Source of the DNA: Mixophyes australis
Lineage: Eukaryota; Chordata; Amphibia; Anura; Limnodynastidae
Length of the DNA: 64,000 bases
Direction: 5' to 3'
Assembly: GCA_036250195.1 (NCBI GenBank)
Contig: JAVHZZ010000009.1
Coordinates: 43,553,824 to 43,617,823, forward strand
The position numbers were made by a program, and so were the translations under genes. The notes below the pieces were generated by a model. The model had not been told where the DNA came from, did not search any database, and worked only from the letters and a program-made list of their open reading frames with translations. Below are positions 1-11,657 of the stretch, in pieces. Within the stretch, counting starts at the first letter, position 1, and each line of letters begins with the position of its first letter.

Positions 1-2050
1 GCTCCTATTATCATCATCAGTTATTTATATAGTGCCACCGATTCCGCAGCGCTGCTATTTTTCTGTTTATAACATTAACATTCTTTTCCAGTTTATTTTC
101 TAATGATCCCTTCACAACTGTCTCAATTTTCACCGATTTTGGCCAAAGCCTGCAGCGAGCTATCTTAATAAAGGATTTTGTAATTTTACCATCTTTTATT
201 TGCTTTCTCCCATTCAATTAAAAAAATAATTAATCAGTCTATACGTTTCTCTAACTCCATCATTTAGCGTAAATTGTCAGCCATAATATCTCCATCTCTA
301 CATGTATTTTTTGCAAGGGACAAAACCTGTCCTCTTGATTTCTCAGAATGTGGAATTTTATTTCCATTGTCAAGACATGTTTTGGGCAACCAAATCAATA
401 TCAATGTGAGTATTGTACATACTTACTTGTGTGAGAAGGGCAACTATTGGCCTTTCTGAACTGTCTGTTTTACATATTGCTTACACTTCACTAATAGAAC
501 ATATAAATATTATTTAAGTACATTCCATAATTATATACATGAATTTTGGGGACCACCTCTGCTGCAAGTATCAGGCAGTCCCCTTTACCCCGGGGTAAGG
601 TGCAAGGTGAAAGTTCCATTCCCACCACCACTGCATTTACAGGTAACCTACAGGCCCTGTCCCCTGTAGGCACAGGCATCTCAGACTCCAAACACCACTG
701 GCCTCCTGGCATCATACTAAGGGGACCCGTCCAGTCAGGGCATTCCGAACCGTACTGGGTCAGATATTGCACTTGAAATTAGCCATAAGGAGGAATCAAG
801 ATTGACATTTTAATCTCAAACAGGACATGGTATCGGGATGTAGATATACATGGCATATATATGCGAGTTCCCTTATTTGATTCACAAGAACAGCATTACG
901 GCACAGATCTAACTTACTCGTAGCTCCTCTCTTGACTAAAGATGAATGCTCTGCCCATTGAGAAGTGCATACTACCAGACTTTGGAGTTTTGGTATGAGT
1001 GCAGGCCACCTTTGTCTATCATCATTATTTATTTGTATAGCAACAGCAACTTACCTAGTGCCCGTCTAAATATCTACTGATGCCTTTGTCCATCTAATGA
1101 CATCTGATTGTTACTGTCTCTTCACTCTCCATGATGCATGCTGTCTAACATTCCAAATTTAGTGTGTGTAGCATTTCAACATTGTTTGTTCTAAAATGGC
1201 ATATGTAAAAATGAGTGAAGGCTATATATAGAAGATGCCGGCATTGGTCTTTTAATTTTGGCATTTTGATTGTCGACATTGTGAATGTTGACAATCATAC
1301 TGTCAACACTGTCAACATTTTAAAGCTGTCCCCAGACAGGTTAACTGTCGACATTTCTAGTCTACATTTAGTACCCAACCCGTCACTATGATCCTGTTTT
1401 ATCCCAACTCCTCAAAAACCTCTACCCAATGTTTGCAATCACCTGGTTCATCTTCCTTTACATTTTCAAACATGCGTTCATCTCTCTTATACTCAAGAAA
1501 CCATCTCTCAAACCTATCCTCTCTCCAGCTATAATTTCTCACTTCCCCTTTGCTTCTAAACTACTTGCTTACACTTGTATACAAAAACCAGACCCACTTT
1601 TTTCTCACACATACCCCCCTGCCAACCAGCTTTTCGATCTCATGCAACACCCCACCATCTTTTTTCTCCCATTTCCCACCAGCTTTTCACACACATCACT
1701 CCCACCTCCTCAGTGACATAACTTAATTTATTCACTGCCTTGCTGGGGGCGACTCTGTAAGGCAGATAATTAAATAAGTAACAGTTGATTAAAAACAGTG
1801 TGGCTCCCCCTACAAATCTTAACCAGTCCTAGTGCTGTCATATTGTCTCCAAGATATTTCCCAAAATATTTTCTAGCTATGACTACAGTGCCTACTATTA
1901 GACCAAAATTTATTTTATCTTTAAAAAGCTTCCAATAGTCTAAGGATAAAATTAAAATATCCTGAATTACAAGCACAACCAGAAGGTTGATTAAATAGGT
2001 TTGGACCTAGTTTTATGATAGAACATTCTATAACAATATCATAATTCCCG
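1..2050. other. Non-coding stretch, little recognisable
   Basis: No open frame here resembles a known protein. Positions 10-60 carry a TTTATATAG motif followed by a GCAGCGCTG motif, which resembles a tail common in amphibian interspersed repeats; that identification is from memory and weak. Positions 1260-1345 hold several short GTCGACA/GTCAACA copies. The rest is AT-rich and I see nothing else in it. Confidence 0.5.
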
Positions 2051-2054
2051 AGTT

Positions 2055-2208
2055 GCAGGTGATTTAGGAACAGTTAAAAGTCATGAGCTTATTGGCACGT
2101 ATTTTTGGTGACCTCATATGCATAAAGAAATTTACCCTTATGTTCCACTTGTCCAAATAACAAAACATTACATTATTATTCTGCAGGATTTATTATAACC
2201 ACTACTTA
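2055..2208 (+). pseudogene. Decayed Ty3/gypsy integrase, N-terminal part (left of solo LTR)
   Basis: Read with stops, this stretch resembles the zinc-binding N-terminal domain of a Sushi/Hamlet-type integrase: a GDLGT..HELI..YFW motif, then H.H and a degraded cysteine region. The same reading resumes after the solo LTR at 4013 with a VVVDASSK motif typical of the start of the catalytic core. The solo LTR therefore landed inside an already resident integrase. Stops and frameshifts make the gene non-functional. Family assignment rests on motif order, not on a database search. Confidence 0.55.
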
Positions 2209-2213
2209 TTCCT

Positions 2214-4007
2214 TCTCACGATCTACCTCCGGCTGCTCTGCATCATCTTCCTTGAGGATGTTCCTTGCCTCCTGCAGCTCCTGTCTGCTAAGAACAATGT
2301 TGGCCTTTATATGTATCCAGCCTGAAGTACTACTGTTCCATCAAAGAGGTCACTATGGTACTTGGACTGCTCTCCTACCTGCCAGAGCTTAGCTCGTTAC
2401 TCTGGGATCCTCCAAGTTCTCCGCCCTGCAGACCACTACAATTTCGCTGCCTGCTGATCAGCCGCTGCCTCGTGCCTTCCGAGCAACCTCTAGTCCTCAC
2501 ACCTGCGAATCATCTAGTGCCTTGTGCCACCTGAGTAACCTGGTGTCCAGATGTGAGGTAATGAGGTGACTGCGGACTATCAAACATATACTTTTTCTAG
2601 CCCTCTGGTTCGCCCATATTTGTCAGTCATATTTAAGCTTGTGTATATTCTGTTTTGAAGTAACTGCCAGTCTGTATAGCTAGCATGCAGACTAGGCCAT
2701 TGTTTCAGTCTAGGCAAAAGGGTTATTATCCACTAGTCTTGTATGAATGGATATCACACCAGGGGTGTTTCCTGTCTTCGTTTAGCTGTGGGTCTGTGTG
2801 TACTAGCATAGGAAATGGGTCTACAAACAGAGCTCTAGGTTTAATTACAGAGGAAGGCATTGTGTATTTAAATGTAAAGGTTTCTGGATCCTGGTATCTG
2901 TCTAAACAAACTTTCCTGTATAGTCACATAACAATATCTGTTCCTAATTAAATCAGGAATGATTCATCTGCCATCTCCTGGTCTGTATGTTTACCTGTGA
3001 AAAGGTAAAGAAAGGTCCTGGAATTGCTGATTAGGACATTTCTGGGTTTAAAAGAGAGCTCTAGAGGACAGCAAATTGGCATTCACTTAAGAGTGATAGC
3101 TGAGGTCAGGCTGGTGTTGAGATATATTAATCTCTGCCCTGACAGGAAAGTGACAATCGGTCCCTGGAGTACTGCCGTGCCCTGATCTACCTCTCCAGGT
3201 CTTGAGAGCTATGTGTCCACCGAAAGCTGAGTGACAGTTACTTATGCCACTACGTTTGCTGGTAGTCTTAAAGGAGAGAGGCAGCAGTCCCTGAAAGTAA
3301 CAAGGATTTTGGTGAGGTGTTTTTATTATACCCTGTATGTTGTCTATGTCAGACTGTAGTGATATTTGTTGCAAGTTATTATTATTTACATCTGTTGTTG
3401 CTGTTTTGTGCTACCATTTTGTTAAATAAACTTACTTGTGTTATTTTCGGATATTTACCTGGGTGATGTTGAACCCTGGATAGGTACCGGGTAGGCCAGC
3501 TGTGTGGTCCAGAAGATTACGTTAAACCCGGTATCCTCACACCCGACAACCGTGATTTCTCCGGTGCCTCGTGCCTCCTGAGTAACCTGGAATTCTGACA
3601 CCCGTGACTTGTCCGGTGCCTCCTGCCTCCAGAATATCCTGGAGTCTTGAAACCTGTGACTCCTCCAGTACCTCCTGCCTCCTGAGTAACCTGGATGCCA
3701 GTCATCCGTGATTCATCCGGTGCCTCATGCCTACTGTGTAAACCAGGTATCCTGACACCTGTGGTTTATCCTGCTTCTCCGGCCTCTGAACTAGGCCTGG
3801 CTATCCGGCTTCTCAGCACTGACTCTTTGAACTATATTATTATTGACCATTCTCTGCATCTGTGGCTTCCTGAGTTTTCCATGCTATAACTGCCATACCC
3901 TGCTATACTTCTTGCCTTACCATTTATTGCATCATAACCTGTGTTATATTAAACCACTTTGTTCCACTTACGCTCTCTCATTGGTCTTCATATTGGGGAT
4001 CCTGACA
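2214..4007 (+). repeat. Solo LTR (Sushi-type gypsy), TSD TTCCT, split by a second LTR
   Basis: The sequence begins TCTCACGATC, a one-base variant of the TGTCACGATC start of the related LTR at 56416, and ends ATCCTGACA. It is flanked by TTCCT on both sides (2209-2213 and 4008-4012), the 5-bp duplication expected of gypsy integration. Internal text is shared with the copy at 56416-57275, including the CTGCAGCTC.TGTCTGC stretch near the start and the T.AAACCACTT region before the end. A different LTR occupies 2552-3541. No internal coding region remains, so this is a solo LTR formed by LTR-LTR recombination. Confidence 0.8.
2552..3541 (+). repeat. Solo LTR nested in another LTR
   Basis: Starts TGTGAGGTAATGAG and ends CCGGTATCCTCACA, with TGTGAGG/CCTCACA as terminal inverted repeat. 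The 5-bp flanks are CCAGA on the left and CCCGA on the right, a target duplication with one change. A second member of the family lies at 57702-58549 with the same ends. It carries a TTTAAAAG promoter-like box near 3047 and AATAAA near 3425. No internal coding sequence is present. Confidence 0.75.
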
Positions 4008-4012
4008 TTCCT

Positions 4013-4690
4013 CAAGCATTATGTAAGGGTTTCAATGGACAAGGGATGAATACATTCTAGGTTGTGGTGGACGCTTCATCAAAATTGCTAACTTTATCCC
4101 ATTAAAGAAATTGCCTTCAGCCCAACAAATGGCTCAGTAGTTTATTAAATATATTTTTCAAATACATGGTTGTTCAAGGTCTATAGTATCAGATAGAGGA
4201 ACTTAATTTATATCACTTTCCTGTAAAGACATTTGTAAAAATGTACAGATTTAATTAGATTTTTCTACAGCGTATCACCCTCAGTCCAATGGACAAATAG
4301 AAAAGGTAAATCAATGTTTAGAACAATATCTAGAAACCTATACTGGTTTACAGGAGAATAATAGGGCAGGACTGGTCCCTCTGGCTGAAATTGTTTACTA
4401 TAATACTGAATACCTCAAACAGAATCTATTGTTGTGAATTATTGTTAACATCCACAATTGGTACCTTCTACTGTTTTAGTGTCTCATGTTCCAGCCATTA
4501 CAACTTTACATAGAGAAATTCGCAGTAATTGGAGACATTTATTTTAAAAGTTACGAGAAGCTCAAAAATGTTATAAATTACAAGCAGATAAATGTTTCAG
4601 ATCTGCTAAAGCTTACTCTGTTATTGATAAAGTATGGTTATCCACAAGAACACTTTCCACAAAACAAGTCTATGTGATTACTTGAAGGGA
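4013..4690 (+). pseudogene. Decayed Ty3/gypsy integrase core and C-terminus
   Basis: This resumes the integrase interrupted at 2208. With stops and frame changes it shows VVVDASSK, a PLKKLPSAQQMAQ-like helix, SDRG around the second catalytic aspartate, a YHPQSNGQIEKVN-like motif with the catalytic glutamate near 4270-4310, and a C-terminal KVWLST motif near 4633. That order is typical of Sushi/Hamlet gypsy integrases. Many stops make it a pseudogene. Nothing remains of gag, protease or reverse transcriptase nearby. Confidence 0.75.
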
Positions 4691-5027
4691 CAATGTATGT
4701 TGCTTAAAATCAATTAAGCATGGTTTTAAACGGAATAACATAATAGACCACAGTGATGCTGAGCAGAGATATTTTCTGATACACTGTATCAAGAAAGACA
4801 CAGTAGTGGTGGATGACTGTAGCTGCAAGATTGTGTACTTATCTGTTAATGGAGGCAACTGTTTGGCTCATAAGTTGAATCACCGGATCACCTGTGCCAA
4901 GTGGACGAGTATACTTTGGTTTTCTTTCAACTAACTTTCCCACAACTTTTATTATCTGCACTAATATTGGTGGTACATTTTGGGACTTGGGTTTGTGGAC
5001 ATTTCATACTTGGGATTTATCTCTGCT

Positions 5028-6493
5028 CAGTGTCGGACTGGGGCATGAAGGGCCCACCAGGGGACAGAAACGCTAGGGGCCCACCAGAGGGGGTGTGGCC
5101 AACCATCAAAGAGGCGAGACCAGACACTAGAGGGGGAGTGGTCAGCCCACAAAGGACAGCTAGCACAATAGTGTAGTATATAAAGAATGCAGTGTGTATA
5201 AAGAGTACAGTCTTGATCTGCACCTTAGATTGGGCAGAACAGTCACCAAAAATCGGGATTATCCCACTAGACCAGGCTTGACTAACCTGTGGCACTCCAG
5301 GTGTTGTGAAACTACAAGCCTCAGCATGCTTTACCAATATATAGCAGCCTATTGCCGGAAGGGTATGCTGGGACTTGTAGTTTCACAAAACCTGGAGTGC
5401 CACAGGTCAGCCAAGCTTGCACTAGACTCAGAACATTTGACAGACTGTCCTACCTGTTCTTGTCACCACCTGTGGCTGCTGGTTTCTTTAGCTGCGGCTT
5501 GTCTGGATCCTGGAATGTTGAGGGGTCCTATTTGGAAAAAATAATGGGTACATTTAGAAAATTCCAACCAGCCCCGGCGTTAAATCAATAGGACCCACAT
5601 TTAATACTTAGGACTTCCTCCAGCCCCAACATAAAAGTAATAGTATTCCCATTTAATAAACCTATTTCCCTCCCAACAGGCAGCCCCTGCAATAAATTAA
5701 TCACATTTACATATAATAAATATACCTATTTCCTGCAACCGTCACTGCCATTAAATAATTCATATTCACATTTAATAAATATATCTCATGCTCCTCAAAC
5801 TCAGCCCCACATTCAATTAATAGCGCCCAAACCACCCCATCTTAAATTAATAGTCCCCACTATAAAACTAAATTGCCCCATCTTCACCCTACAAAGAAAA
5901 TAGCACTCATTATTTAGCCACCACCTACCACACACACATTACATTGCCACAACCCGTTGTGCCATCACACACACATTACTGCGCCCCTTCATCACCATGA
6001 TGTGCCTCCTTATAATCACACTGCACCCTCCATGCTGCTTTTGCTCCACCCTTCTCCTGGCTCCTCTTCACACACTGCCATACTGTCTGTGCTCCCCCTT
6101 CACTCTGCCATGCTCCCTCTTTACTCTGCCATGCTCCCCCTTCTCTGTTCCATGTTCCCCCTTCTCTGTTCCATACTTCTATTTCTGTTCCATGCTCCTA
6201 TTTCTGATCCATACTCCTATTTCTGTTCCATGCTCCCCTATCACTTACCTTTTCTATCTGCTTCTTCCTTTTCTTCTCCTCTGTCTTGCCGGCGCTCCTC
6301 ACTGAATGTCGGGCGTGATGACGTCACACCCGGCATTCTGTGCGAACGGAGCCGGCGCTGCGGTCACGTGAGGTTTTTTTTTTTTTTTTACTATTAAAGT
6401 TTCTAGCTCCCCCCACCAACGAAGAGGGGAGCGATTCAGGGTCAGGGCCTACCGGTGGATAGTCCGGTCCACCGGCGGGCCAGTCCGACCCTG
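5028..6493. mobile_element. Non-autonomous hAT element, TSD TCTCTGCT
   Basis: The ends are CAGTGTCGGACTGG and CCAGTCCGACCCTG, an imperfect terminal inverted repeat, flanked by a perfect 8-bp duplication TCTCTGCT (5020-5027 and 6494-6501). An 8-bp TSD and CAG-starting termini are hallmarks of the hAT superfamily. There is no transposase; the interior is low-complexity C/T-rich DNA (5930-6290) plus a nested MITE at 5273. The ends resemble those of the 5.2-kb element at 18611, so both probably belong to one family mobilised in trans. Confidence 0.88.
5273..5419. mobile_element. Palindromic hAT MITE, TSD CACTAGAC, nested in a hAT
   Basis: A 147-bp near-palindrome starting CAGGCTTG and ending CAAGCTTG, with long arms that include TGTGGCACTCCAGG and its complement. 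It is flanked by a perfect 8-bp duplication CACTAGAC (5265-5272 and 5420-5427). Its arms match a MITE type I recognise as common in amphibian genomes, whose arms carry an ACTACAA..CAGCATGC motif. It inserted into the larger hAT element after that element existed. Confidence 0.88.
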
Positions 6494-6617
6494 TCTCTGC
6501 TGTTCTGCAGAATAGGTAAAGAATTCCTTAAAAAATTCTGATATATGGATGTTGTTCTGGTAGTGACTGTTGTATAAAGTGTTTCTTCAGTGTCAGTTTA
6601 CTAATGAACTTATGTCG

Positions 6618-6835
6618 TGTCGAAGTCAGCAAATTGGATAAAGTCATTTCAATTAATATCGAGAAAACTTGGTTGTCTTTGTCTGAAATTATGCGTAGAG
6701 CACGCTACGGCATGGAAGGGCATATCCGGCCACAACATGTGGCAATAACAGGTTTTACACACATTCACACGAATACACACATTTGTAATTAGTACACATT
6801 AATTGTAGTTGCAACACATAGTTATTTATATCAAA
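6618..6835 (+). repeat. 5' fragment of an LTR (same family as 21937-22721)
   Basis: Starts TGTCGAAGTCAGC and matches, on the opposite strand, the 5' end of the LTR at 22721-22500, including a TTGGTTGTCTTTGTCTGAAA block and a GTTGCAACACATAGTTA block. The 3' part of the LTR is missing after about 6835. Confidence 0.65.
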
Positions 6836-7324
6836 ATATAGCAGTAGAAAACAAATAGAGGATATATCAGGCGCTGATCACCACAGCGTGATCACTTAAA
6901 AGTGGTATAATAAAATATGTATATATGCACACATACATATACACAGTTTATGACAGTAAAGTCCCGTATCCACAATATATAAAGATCACTTGACTCTTGT
7001 AAGAGTGGCAGCCTCGATAGCCTGACGTCAGATGGTTAGTCCGGACAAATTGGATTACTGCAACAGAAATACAAGCAGGGCGCCTTTCAGTGGTATATTA
7101 AATATGCAACATGGGATAGAGCAATAACATGCGTACCGTGAGGAAAATAGCATTGAGTCTTTTTGGGAAATAGTGGAGTAGTCTTTGCTGTACTTGTAGT
7201 CCTCCAGAACTCCACCGATCAATACAAAAATGCGGAAAGAGCAAACATAGTATAACTCTGTAGTATTTTTGGTAGGGGCAGTATCACCAATAACCCCACA
7301 ATCCTATGGGGTGTGTGGGATTGG
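6836..7324. other. Non-coding flank, target of gypsy insertion
   Basis: No coding signal. The last five bases (7320-7324, ATTGG) are the left target duplication of the gypsy element. Before that insertion the sequence continued at 11889 and, across the adjacent hAT, at 14277. It may therefore be one side of the PLE-like untranslated DNA that carries the hammerhead motif, but this is only an inference. Confidence 0.4.
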
Positions 7325-7550
7325 TGTGATGTTATTGCATTAGATATGCTTAATGTTTGTAGACACTCCCTTATATGTTTAAGCTTGAATCTTTAGTGAT
7401 GGTCCCTAAGACCATGGGGAATGCTGGGAAGTGGGTGTGGCCAGTGTGCAATGTACCCGGAGTCTGCAAATGGCTGAATAAAGAGCTCAGCAGTGCCCAC
7501 CCATGCTTCAGTGTCCTGATGAACTGATTTACAAGTATATTAACAAAACA
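7325..7550 (+). repeat. 5' LTR of gypsy element
   Basis: Begins TGTGATG and ends AACAAAACA, giving the usual TG...CA termini. It carries AATAAA at 7477-7482 as a likely polyadenylation signal. It is identical by eye to 11658-11883. Confidence 0.95.
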
Positions 7551-7562
7551 TGGTGTCAGAAG
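7551..7562 (+). promoter_or_regulatory. Primer-binding site, tRNA-Leu-like
   Basis: TGGTGTCAGAAG follows the LTR with no spacer. It complements the last 12 bases of a vertebrate tRNA-Leu(CAA) with its CCA tail as I recall that sequence. The same start is used by the Gmr1-like element at 24597. Confidence 0.7.
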
Positions 7563-7684
7563 AAGTTTTAACTGGACTGCTAGAGCTCAGAGTGTGAAAG
7601 GATCCTGCAGAAGTCTGTAAAGCTGTGACACGCAGTGTCTGAATATCTGTCTTGTGCTCTGGTCACATCAAACAGTGAGTAACT

Positions 7685-10600
7685 ATGGATAGACTGTCTC
7701 CTCCAGCAGGCATGCTCATGTCTGGCAACTTGTCTGAAAACTGGAAAAGATTTAAACAAAGGTTTAATATATATCTTGCTGCATGTGGAGCTGATGCAAT
7801 GGAGGATAAAACAAAGTCATCCATCTTCCTCCATGTGATAGGAGAGGATGTGCTGGACATTTATAACAGTTTTCAGTTTGCTGAAGGGCAGAATATGGTG
7901 CTATCTTCTATAATGCAAAAGTTTGAAGATTACTTTGTGCCAAGGAAAAATGTGACATATGAAAGATATAAGTTTTTCACCTGTGATCAGAAGTCTGGAG
8001 AAGGATTTGATCAGTATGTTACAGAACTGCAATCACTCAGCAAAACCTGTGAGTTTGGTGATTTAAAGGACTCACTGATTAGAGATCGTATTGTCTGTGG
8101 AATACCTGATAATGGACTCAGAGAAAGATTGCTGAGAGAGCAAGACCTAGAACTTGACAAGGCAATGACTATGTGCAGATCTACAGAAATGACCAGACTG
8201 CAAGCCAAACAGTTACACAAGGAATCTGATACTACTGTACATGTGGTGAAGAAAACAGAGCCAAGCAAACCACCATTCTCTAAAATGAAGCAGTCTAAAA
8301 TGCAATCTAATAGGAAAATCTGCAGTAGATGTGGAAATACTCACAATCCTAAAATGTGCCCTGCTTATGGTAAAACCTGCATGAAATGTGGTGGACTTAA
8401 TCACTTTGCCAAATGCTGTAGAACCAATAGTGAAACAAACAAAGTGCATGCCGTTGAACAAGCTACGTCTGAAGATTTTTTTGTGAATTGTATTGAACTT
8501 TGCAGTACAGACAAGAAAGAATGGATTGTTCCTTTAACAGTGAACGAGATTGTCATTCCCTTTAAGCTTGATACTGGTGCGCAGGTGAATTTGATATCGT
8601 TTCAAGACTATAAGACTTTTAGAGTAAAACCTAAAATTCATCCAGCCAATGTGAAAGTTACAGGCTACACTGGGGAGGAAATTCCTGTGAAAGGTACATG
8701 CCTAGTGACCCTGAGCTACAAAGGACAAAAGTTCAAAACATCGCTACTGATTGTGGATAAAGATGTACAACCGATTCTAGGATTAAGTTCATGTGAGAAG
8801 CTTAACTTGATAAAGAAAGTTTTCATGGTGACATCACAAGTAGAAGATGAATGCAAATCAGTGTTTACAGAATACAGAGACTTGTTTGAAGGTTTAGGTT
8901 GTCTGCCTGGCGAGCATAAGATAAATCTAGACACGCAAGTTCCTCCAGTGATACACCCCTGTAGAAAAGTGCCATTTGCGCTGAGAGAAAAACTAAAACA
9001 GGAGTTAAACCGCATGGAAGCTTTGGGTGTGATACAGAAAGTTGATGAGCCTACTGAATGGGTGAGCTCCTTAGTAATTGTTGAAAAGAAAAATGGACAA
9101 CTCAGAATATGTCTGGATCCAAGAGATTTAAATAAGGCTATTAAAAGAGAACATTTCAAACTACCAACCAGAGATGAAATCATGTCACAGTTTGCGGGAG
9201 CAAAATGGTTCAGTAAATTGGATGCATCTTCAGGATTCTGGCAAATGAAGCTAGATGAAGCCAGCTCAATGCTGTGTACATTTAATACCCCAGAAGGTCG
9301 ATACAGATTCCTTCGACTACCATATGGGATATTGTCTGCTCCAGAAGTATATCACAAAAGGATACACATGATTTTTGAACACATTCCAGGTGTTGAAACA
9401 ATGATGGATGACATTATTGTCTGGGGATCTACAAAAGAAGAACATGATTCTAGACTGAGACAAGTAATGGAACTTATCAAGAAGGTGAATCTAAAGCTGA
9501 ACAAGGACAGATGTGAATTTGGTGTGAAAACACTTACCTTTATGGGTGACGTGGTCTCGGAGGAAGGTGTGAAGCCTGACCCGAGGAAAATATCAGCCAT
9601 AATAAACATGGAACGTCCTAACAACAAAGACGACGTGAGAATATTCCTAGGAATGATTGCTTACTTAGGAAAGTTTATTTCTCAACTCTCCGAACAAACA
9701 GCACCTCTAAGATGGTTGTTGGACAAAAATAATGAGTGGATGTGGTCACATGAACAAGAAGAAAGTTGGCAAAACTTGAAATGGACCATCACAGAGCAAC
9801 CGGTACTAAGATTCTTTGATCCTACAAAAAGTATAAGAATTTCAGCAGATGCCTCGCAATTTGGCCTAGGCTCAGTGTTGTTACAAGAACATGAGGATAC
9901 ATGGCAACCGGTAATCTATGCATCAAGAGCATTGACAAGTGCTGAAACAAGATATGCTCAGATAGAAAAAGAACTTCTAGCAATCACATATGCATGTGAG
10001 CGATTTCATCAATTTGTGTATGGTCAAGCGTTTACAGTGGAAACTGACCACAAGCCATTGGTAGCTATCATGGCTAAATCGTTACATGACTGTCCCATGA
10101 GAATTCAAAGAATGCTTATAAGACTACAGAAATATGATGTCCAATTGCTGTACTGTCCTGGTAAATACATGTACATTGCTGACACACTTTCCCGTGCTGT
10201 GAACAAAAGTGAAGGTTCTGAAAGTCTGATGGATAAAGAGATAGACGCATATGTTAATTTGATTGTAGCTTCTCTACCTGTGTCTCTTGCAAGACAAGAA
10301 CAGATAAGAAAAGAAACAGAGACAGACATCACAATGAAAGTGTTACAAGACATCATTCTGAAAGGATGGCCAGCAGAAAAAAATGCGTGCCCACTGTCTA
10401 TTCATGATTATTGGATGTACCGCACTGACCTTACGGTTGTCAATGGTATTATTTACAAAGGCAATAGAATTATTATACCTGCACGACTAAGAAAAATTAT
10501 GCTGTGCAAGATACATGAAGGCCACTTAGGAGAAGAGAAATGTAAACGGAGGGCGCGTGAAGTGATGTATTGGGCAAGAATGAACCAGGACATAGCACAG

Positions 10601-11584
10601 ACAACAGCTACATGTGAACTGTGTCTTACGTACAGACCAAAGCAACAAGTCGAGCCGCTGAGTCCTCATGCAGTGCCAGAGAGACCATACCAGAAGGTAG
10701 GCGCAGATTTGTTTGATTGTATTGGAAAAACACACATTGTCGTGACTGATTATTATTCTAATTACCCTGAGGTGCAGACTCTACCTACAACTACTAGTAA
10801 AGCCGTAATCAGTTGCATGAAGTCAATCTTTGCAAGGCATGGTGTTCCTATGGAAGTGTTCACTGACAATGGACCTCAGTTTTCCAGCGCTGAATTTAGA
10901 CAGTTTGCTGAAGAGTGGGAATTTGTCCATGCAACATCGAGTCCCCACTATCCACAGTCAAATGGGTTGGTGGAAAGTTCAGTAAAAACTGTAAAGAGTC
11001 TAATGAAAAAAGCACAAGACGGCAAAGAAGATTTCTACAAAAGTCTTTTAATCTACCGCAGTACACCTTTACAGAATGGACTCTCTCCTGCACAAATGCT
11101 GATGGGAAGGAGGATTAGAGCAAATCTTCCGATAAGTGACGAACTGCTTAATACGCATAACTCAGCATTGGTGAGACTGAGTAAGGTACGTCAACAGGAG
11201 AAACAGAAACTGTACCATGATAGGCGAGCAAAAAGCTTATCTGATCTAAGATCAGGTGACCAAGTCCGTCTCCGAGATCATGAGAAAGGCATTTGGATGC
11301 AGAAAGGTATTGTGCAAGCACAAGTAGCACCAAGATCTTATATTGTACGTACAGATCGTGGAACAGAAGTAAGAAGAAATCGGGTCGATTTAAGATCTCA
11401 ACCCAACCATAGTGATGGCAACACGACTGAAGAATACCCTTCATCTGACATGTATGATGGACTTGATAATGGTGAACAAACCATGATGGAAGAAAGGTCC
11501 AACATGGTTGACGATACACAGACTTTGTGTGAAAGACCCATAAGAGAAATACGCAGACCTGAGAGACTCATTGAAACGTGTTAG
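7685..11584 (+). CDS. gag-pol: Gag-Pol polyprotein of Ty3/gypsy retrotransposon
   Basis: A single 1,299-residue frame with a clear ATG and no stop or frameshift. The gag part covers about residues 1-200 (NLSENWKRFKQRF near the start), followed by two cysteine knuckles at about 212-247 (CSRCG..H...C and CMKCGGLNHFAKCC). The protease motif LDTGAQ is near 295. Reverse transcriptase spans about 410-640, with MDDII in place of the usual YxDD near 573. RNase H has SADAS near 720. Integrase has an H..H..C..C zinc domain near 945-985, catalytic aspartates in DLFDC (about 1005) and TDNGPQF (about 1058), and the glutamate in NGLVESS near 1095. Gag and Pol are fused in one frame, so no frameshift signal is needed. 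Gag and RT style resemble Mag/K02A2.6-like elements (inference). All catalytic motifs look present, so the element could be active. Confidence 0.95.
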   Translation: MDRLSPPAGMLMSGNLSENWKRFKQRFNIYLAACGADAMEDKTKSSIFLHVIGEDVLDIYNSFQFAEGQNMVLSSIMQKFEDYFVPRKNVTYERYKFFTCDQKSGEGFDQYVTELQSLSKTCEFGDLKDSLIRDRIVCGIPDNGLRERLLREQDLELDKAMTMCRSTEMTRLQAKQLHKESDTTVHVVKKTEPSKPPFSKMKQSKMQSNRKICSRCGNTHNPKMCPAYGKTCMKCGGLNHFAKCCRTNSETNKVHAVEQATSEDFFVNCIELCSTDKKEWIVPLTVNEIVIPFKLDTGAQVNLISFQDYKTFRVKPKIHPANVKVTGYTGEEIPVKGTCLVTLSYKGQKFKTSLLIVDKDVQPILGLSSCEKLNLIKKVFMVTSQVEDECKSVFTEYRDLFEGLGCLPGEHKINLDTQVPPVIHPCRKVPFALREKLKQELNRMEALGVIQKVDEPTEWVSSLVIVEKKNGQLRICLDPRDLNKAIKREHFKLPTRDEIMSQFAGAKWFSKLDASSGFWQMKLDEASSMLCTFNTPEGRYRFLRLPYGILSAPEVYHKRIHMIFEHIPGVETMMDDIIVWGSTKEEHDSRLRQVMELIKKVNLKLNKDRCEFGVKTLTFMGDVVSEEGVKPDPRKISAIINMERPNNKDDVRIFLGMIAYLGKFISQLSEQTAPLRWLLDKNNEWMWSHEQEESWQNLKWTITEQPVLRFFDPTKSIRISADASQFGLGSVLLQEHEDTWQPVIYASRALTSAETRYAQIEKELLAITYACERFHQFVYGQAFTVETDHKPLVAIMAKSLHDCPMRIQRMLIRLQKYDVQLLYCPGKYMYIADTLSRAVNKSEGSESLMDKEIDAYVNLIVASLPVSLARQEQIRKETETDITMKVLQDIILKGWPAEKNACPLSIHDYWMYRTDLTVVNGIIYKGNRIIIPARLRKIMLCKIHEGHLGEEKCKRRAREVMYWARMNQDIAQTTATCELCLTYRPKQQVEPLSPHAVPERPYQKVGADLFDCIGKTHIVVTDYYSNYPEVQTLPTTTSKAVISCMKSIFARHGVPMEVFTDNGPQFSSAEFRQFAEEWEFVHATSSPHYPQSNGLVESSVKTVKSLMKKAQDGKEDFYKSLLIYRSTPLQNGLSPAQMLMGRRIRANLPISDELLNTHNSALVRLSKVRQQEKQKLYHDRRAKSLSDLRSGDQVRLRDHEKGIWMQKGIVQAQVAPRSYIVRTDRGTEVRRNRVDLRSQPNHSDGNTTEEYPSSDMYDGLDNGEQTMMEERSNMVDDTQTLCERPIREIRRPERLIETC

Positions 11585-11644
11585 ATGATGTTCTTAATGT
11601 TATATTGTTAAATTGTTATACTGAAGGATACAGGGCTTATCTTT

Positions 11645-11657
11645 AAAGAAAAGAAGA
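11645..11657 (+). promoter_or_regulatory. Polypurine tract
   Basis: An AAAGAAAAGAAGA purine run ends exactly at the first base of the 3' LTR, the position required for plus-strand priming. Confidence 0.85.

Noticed and set aside
5957..6397. Open frame of 146 codons
   Set aside because: It is low-complexity C/T-rich DNA inside a non-autonomous hAT with no domain.
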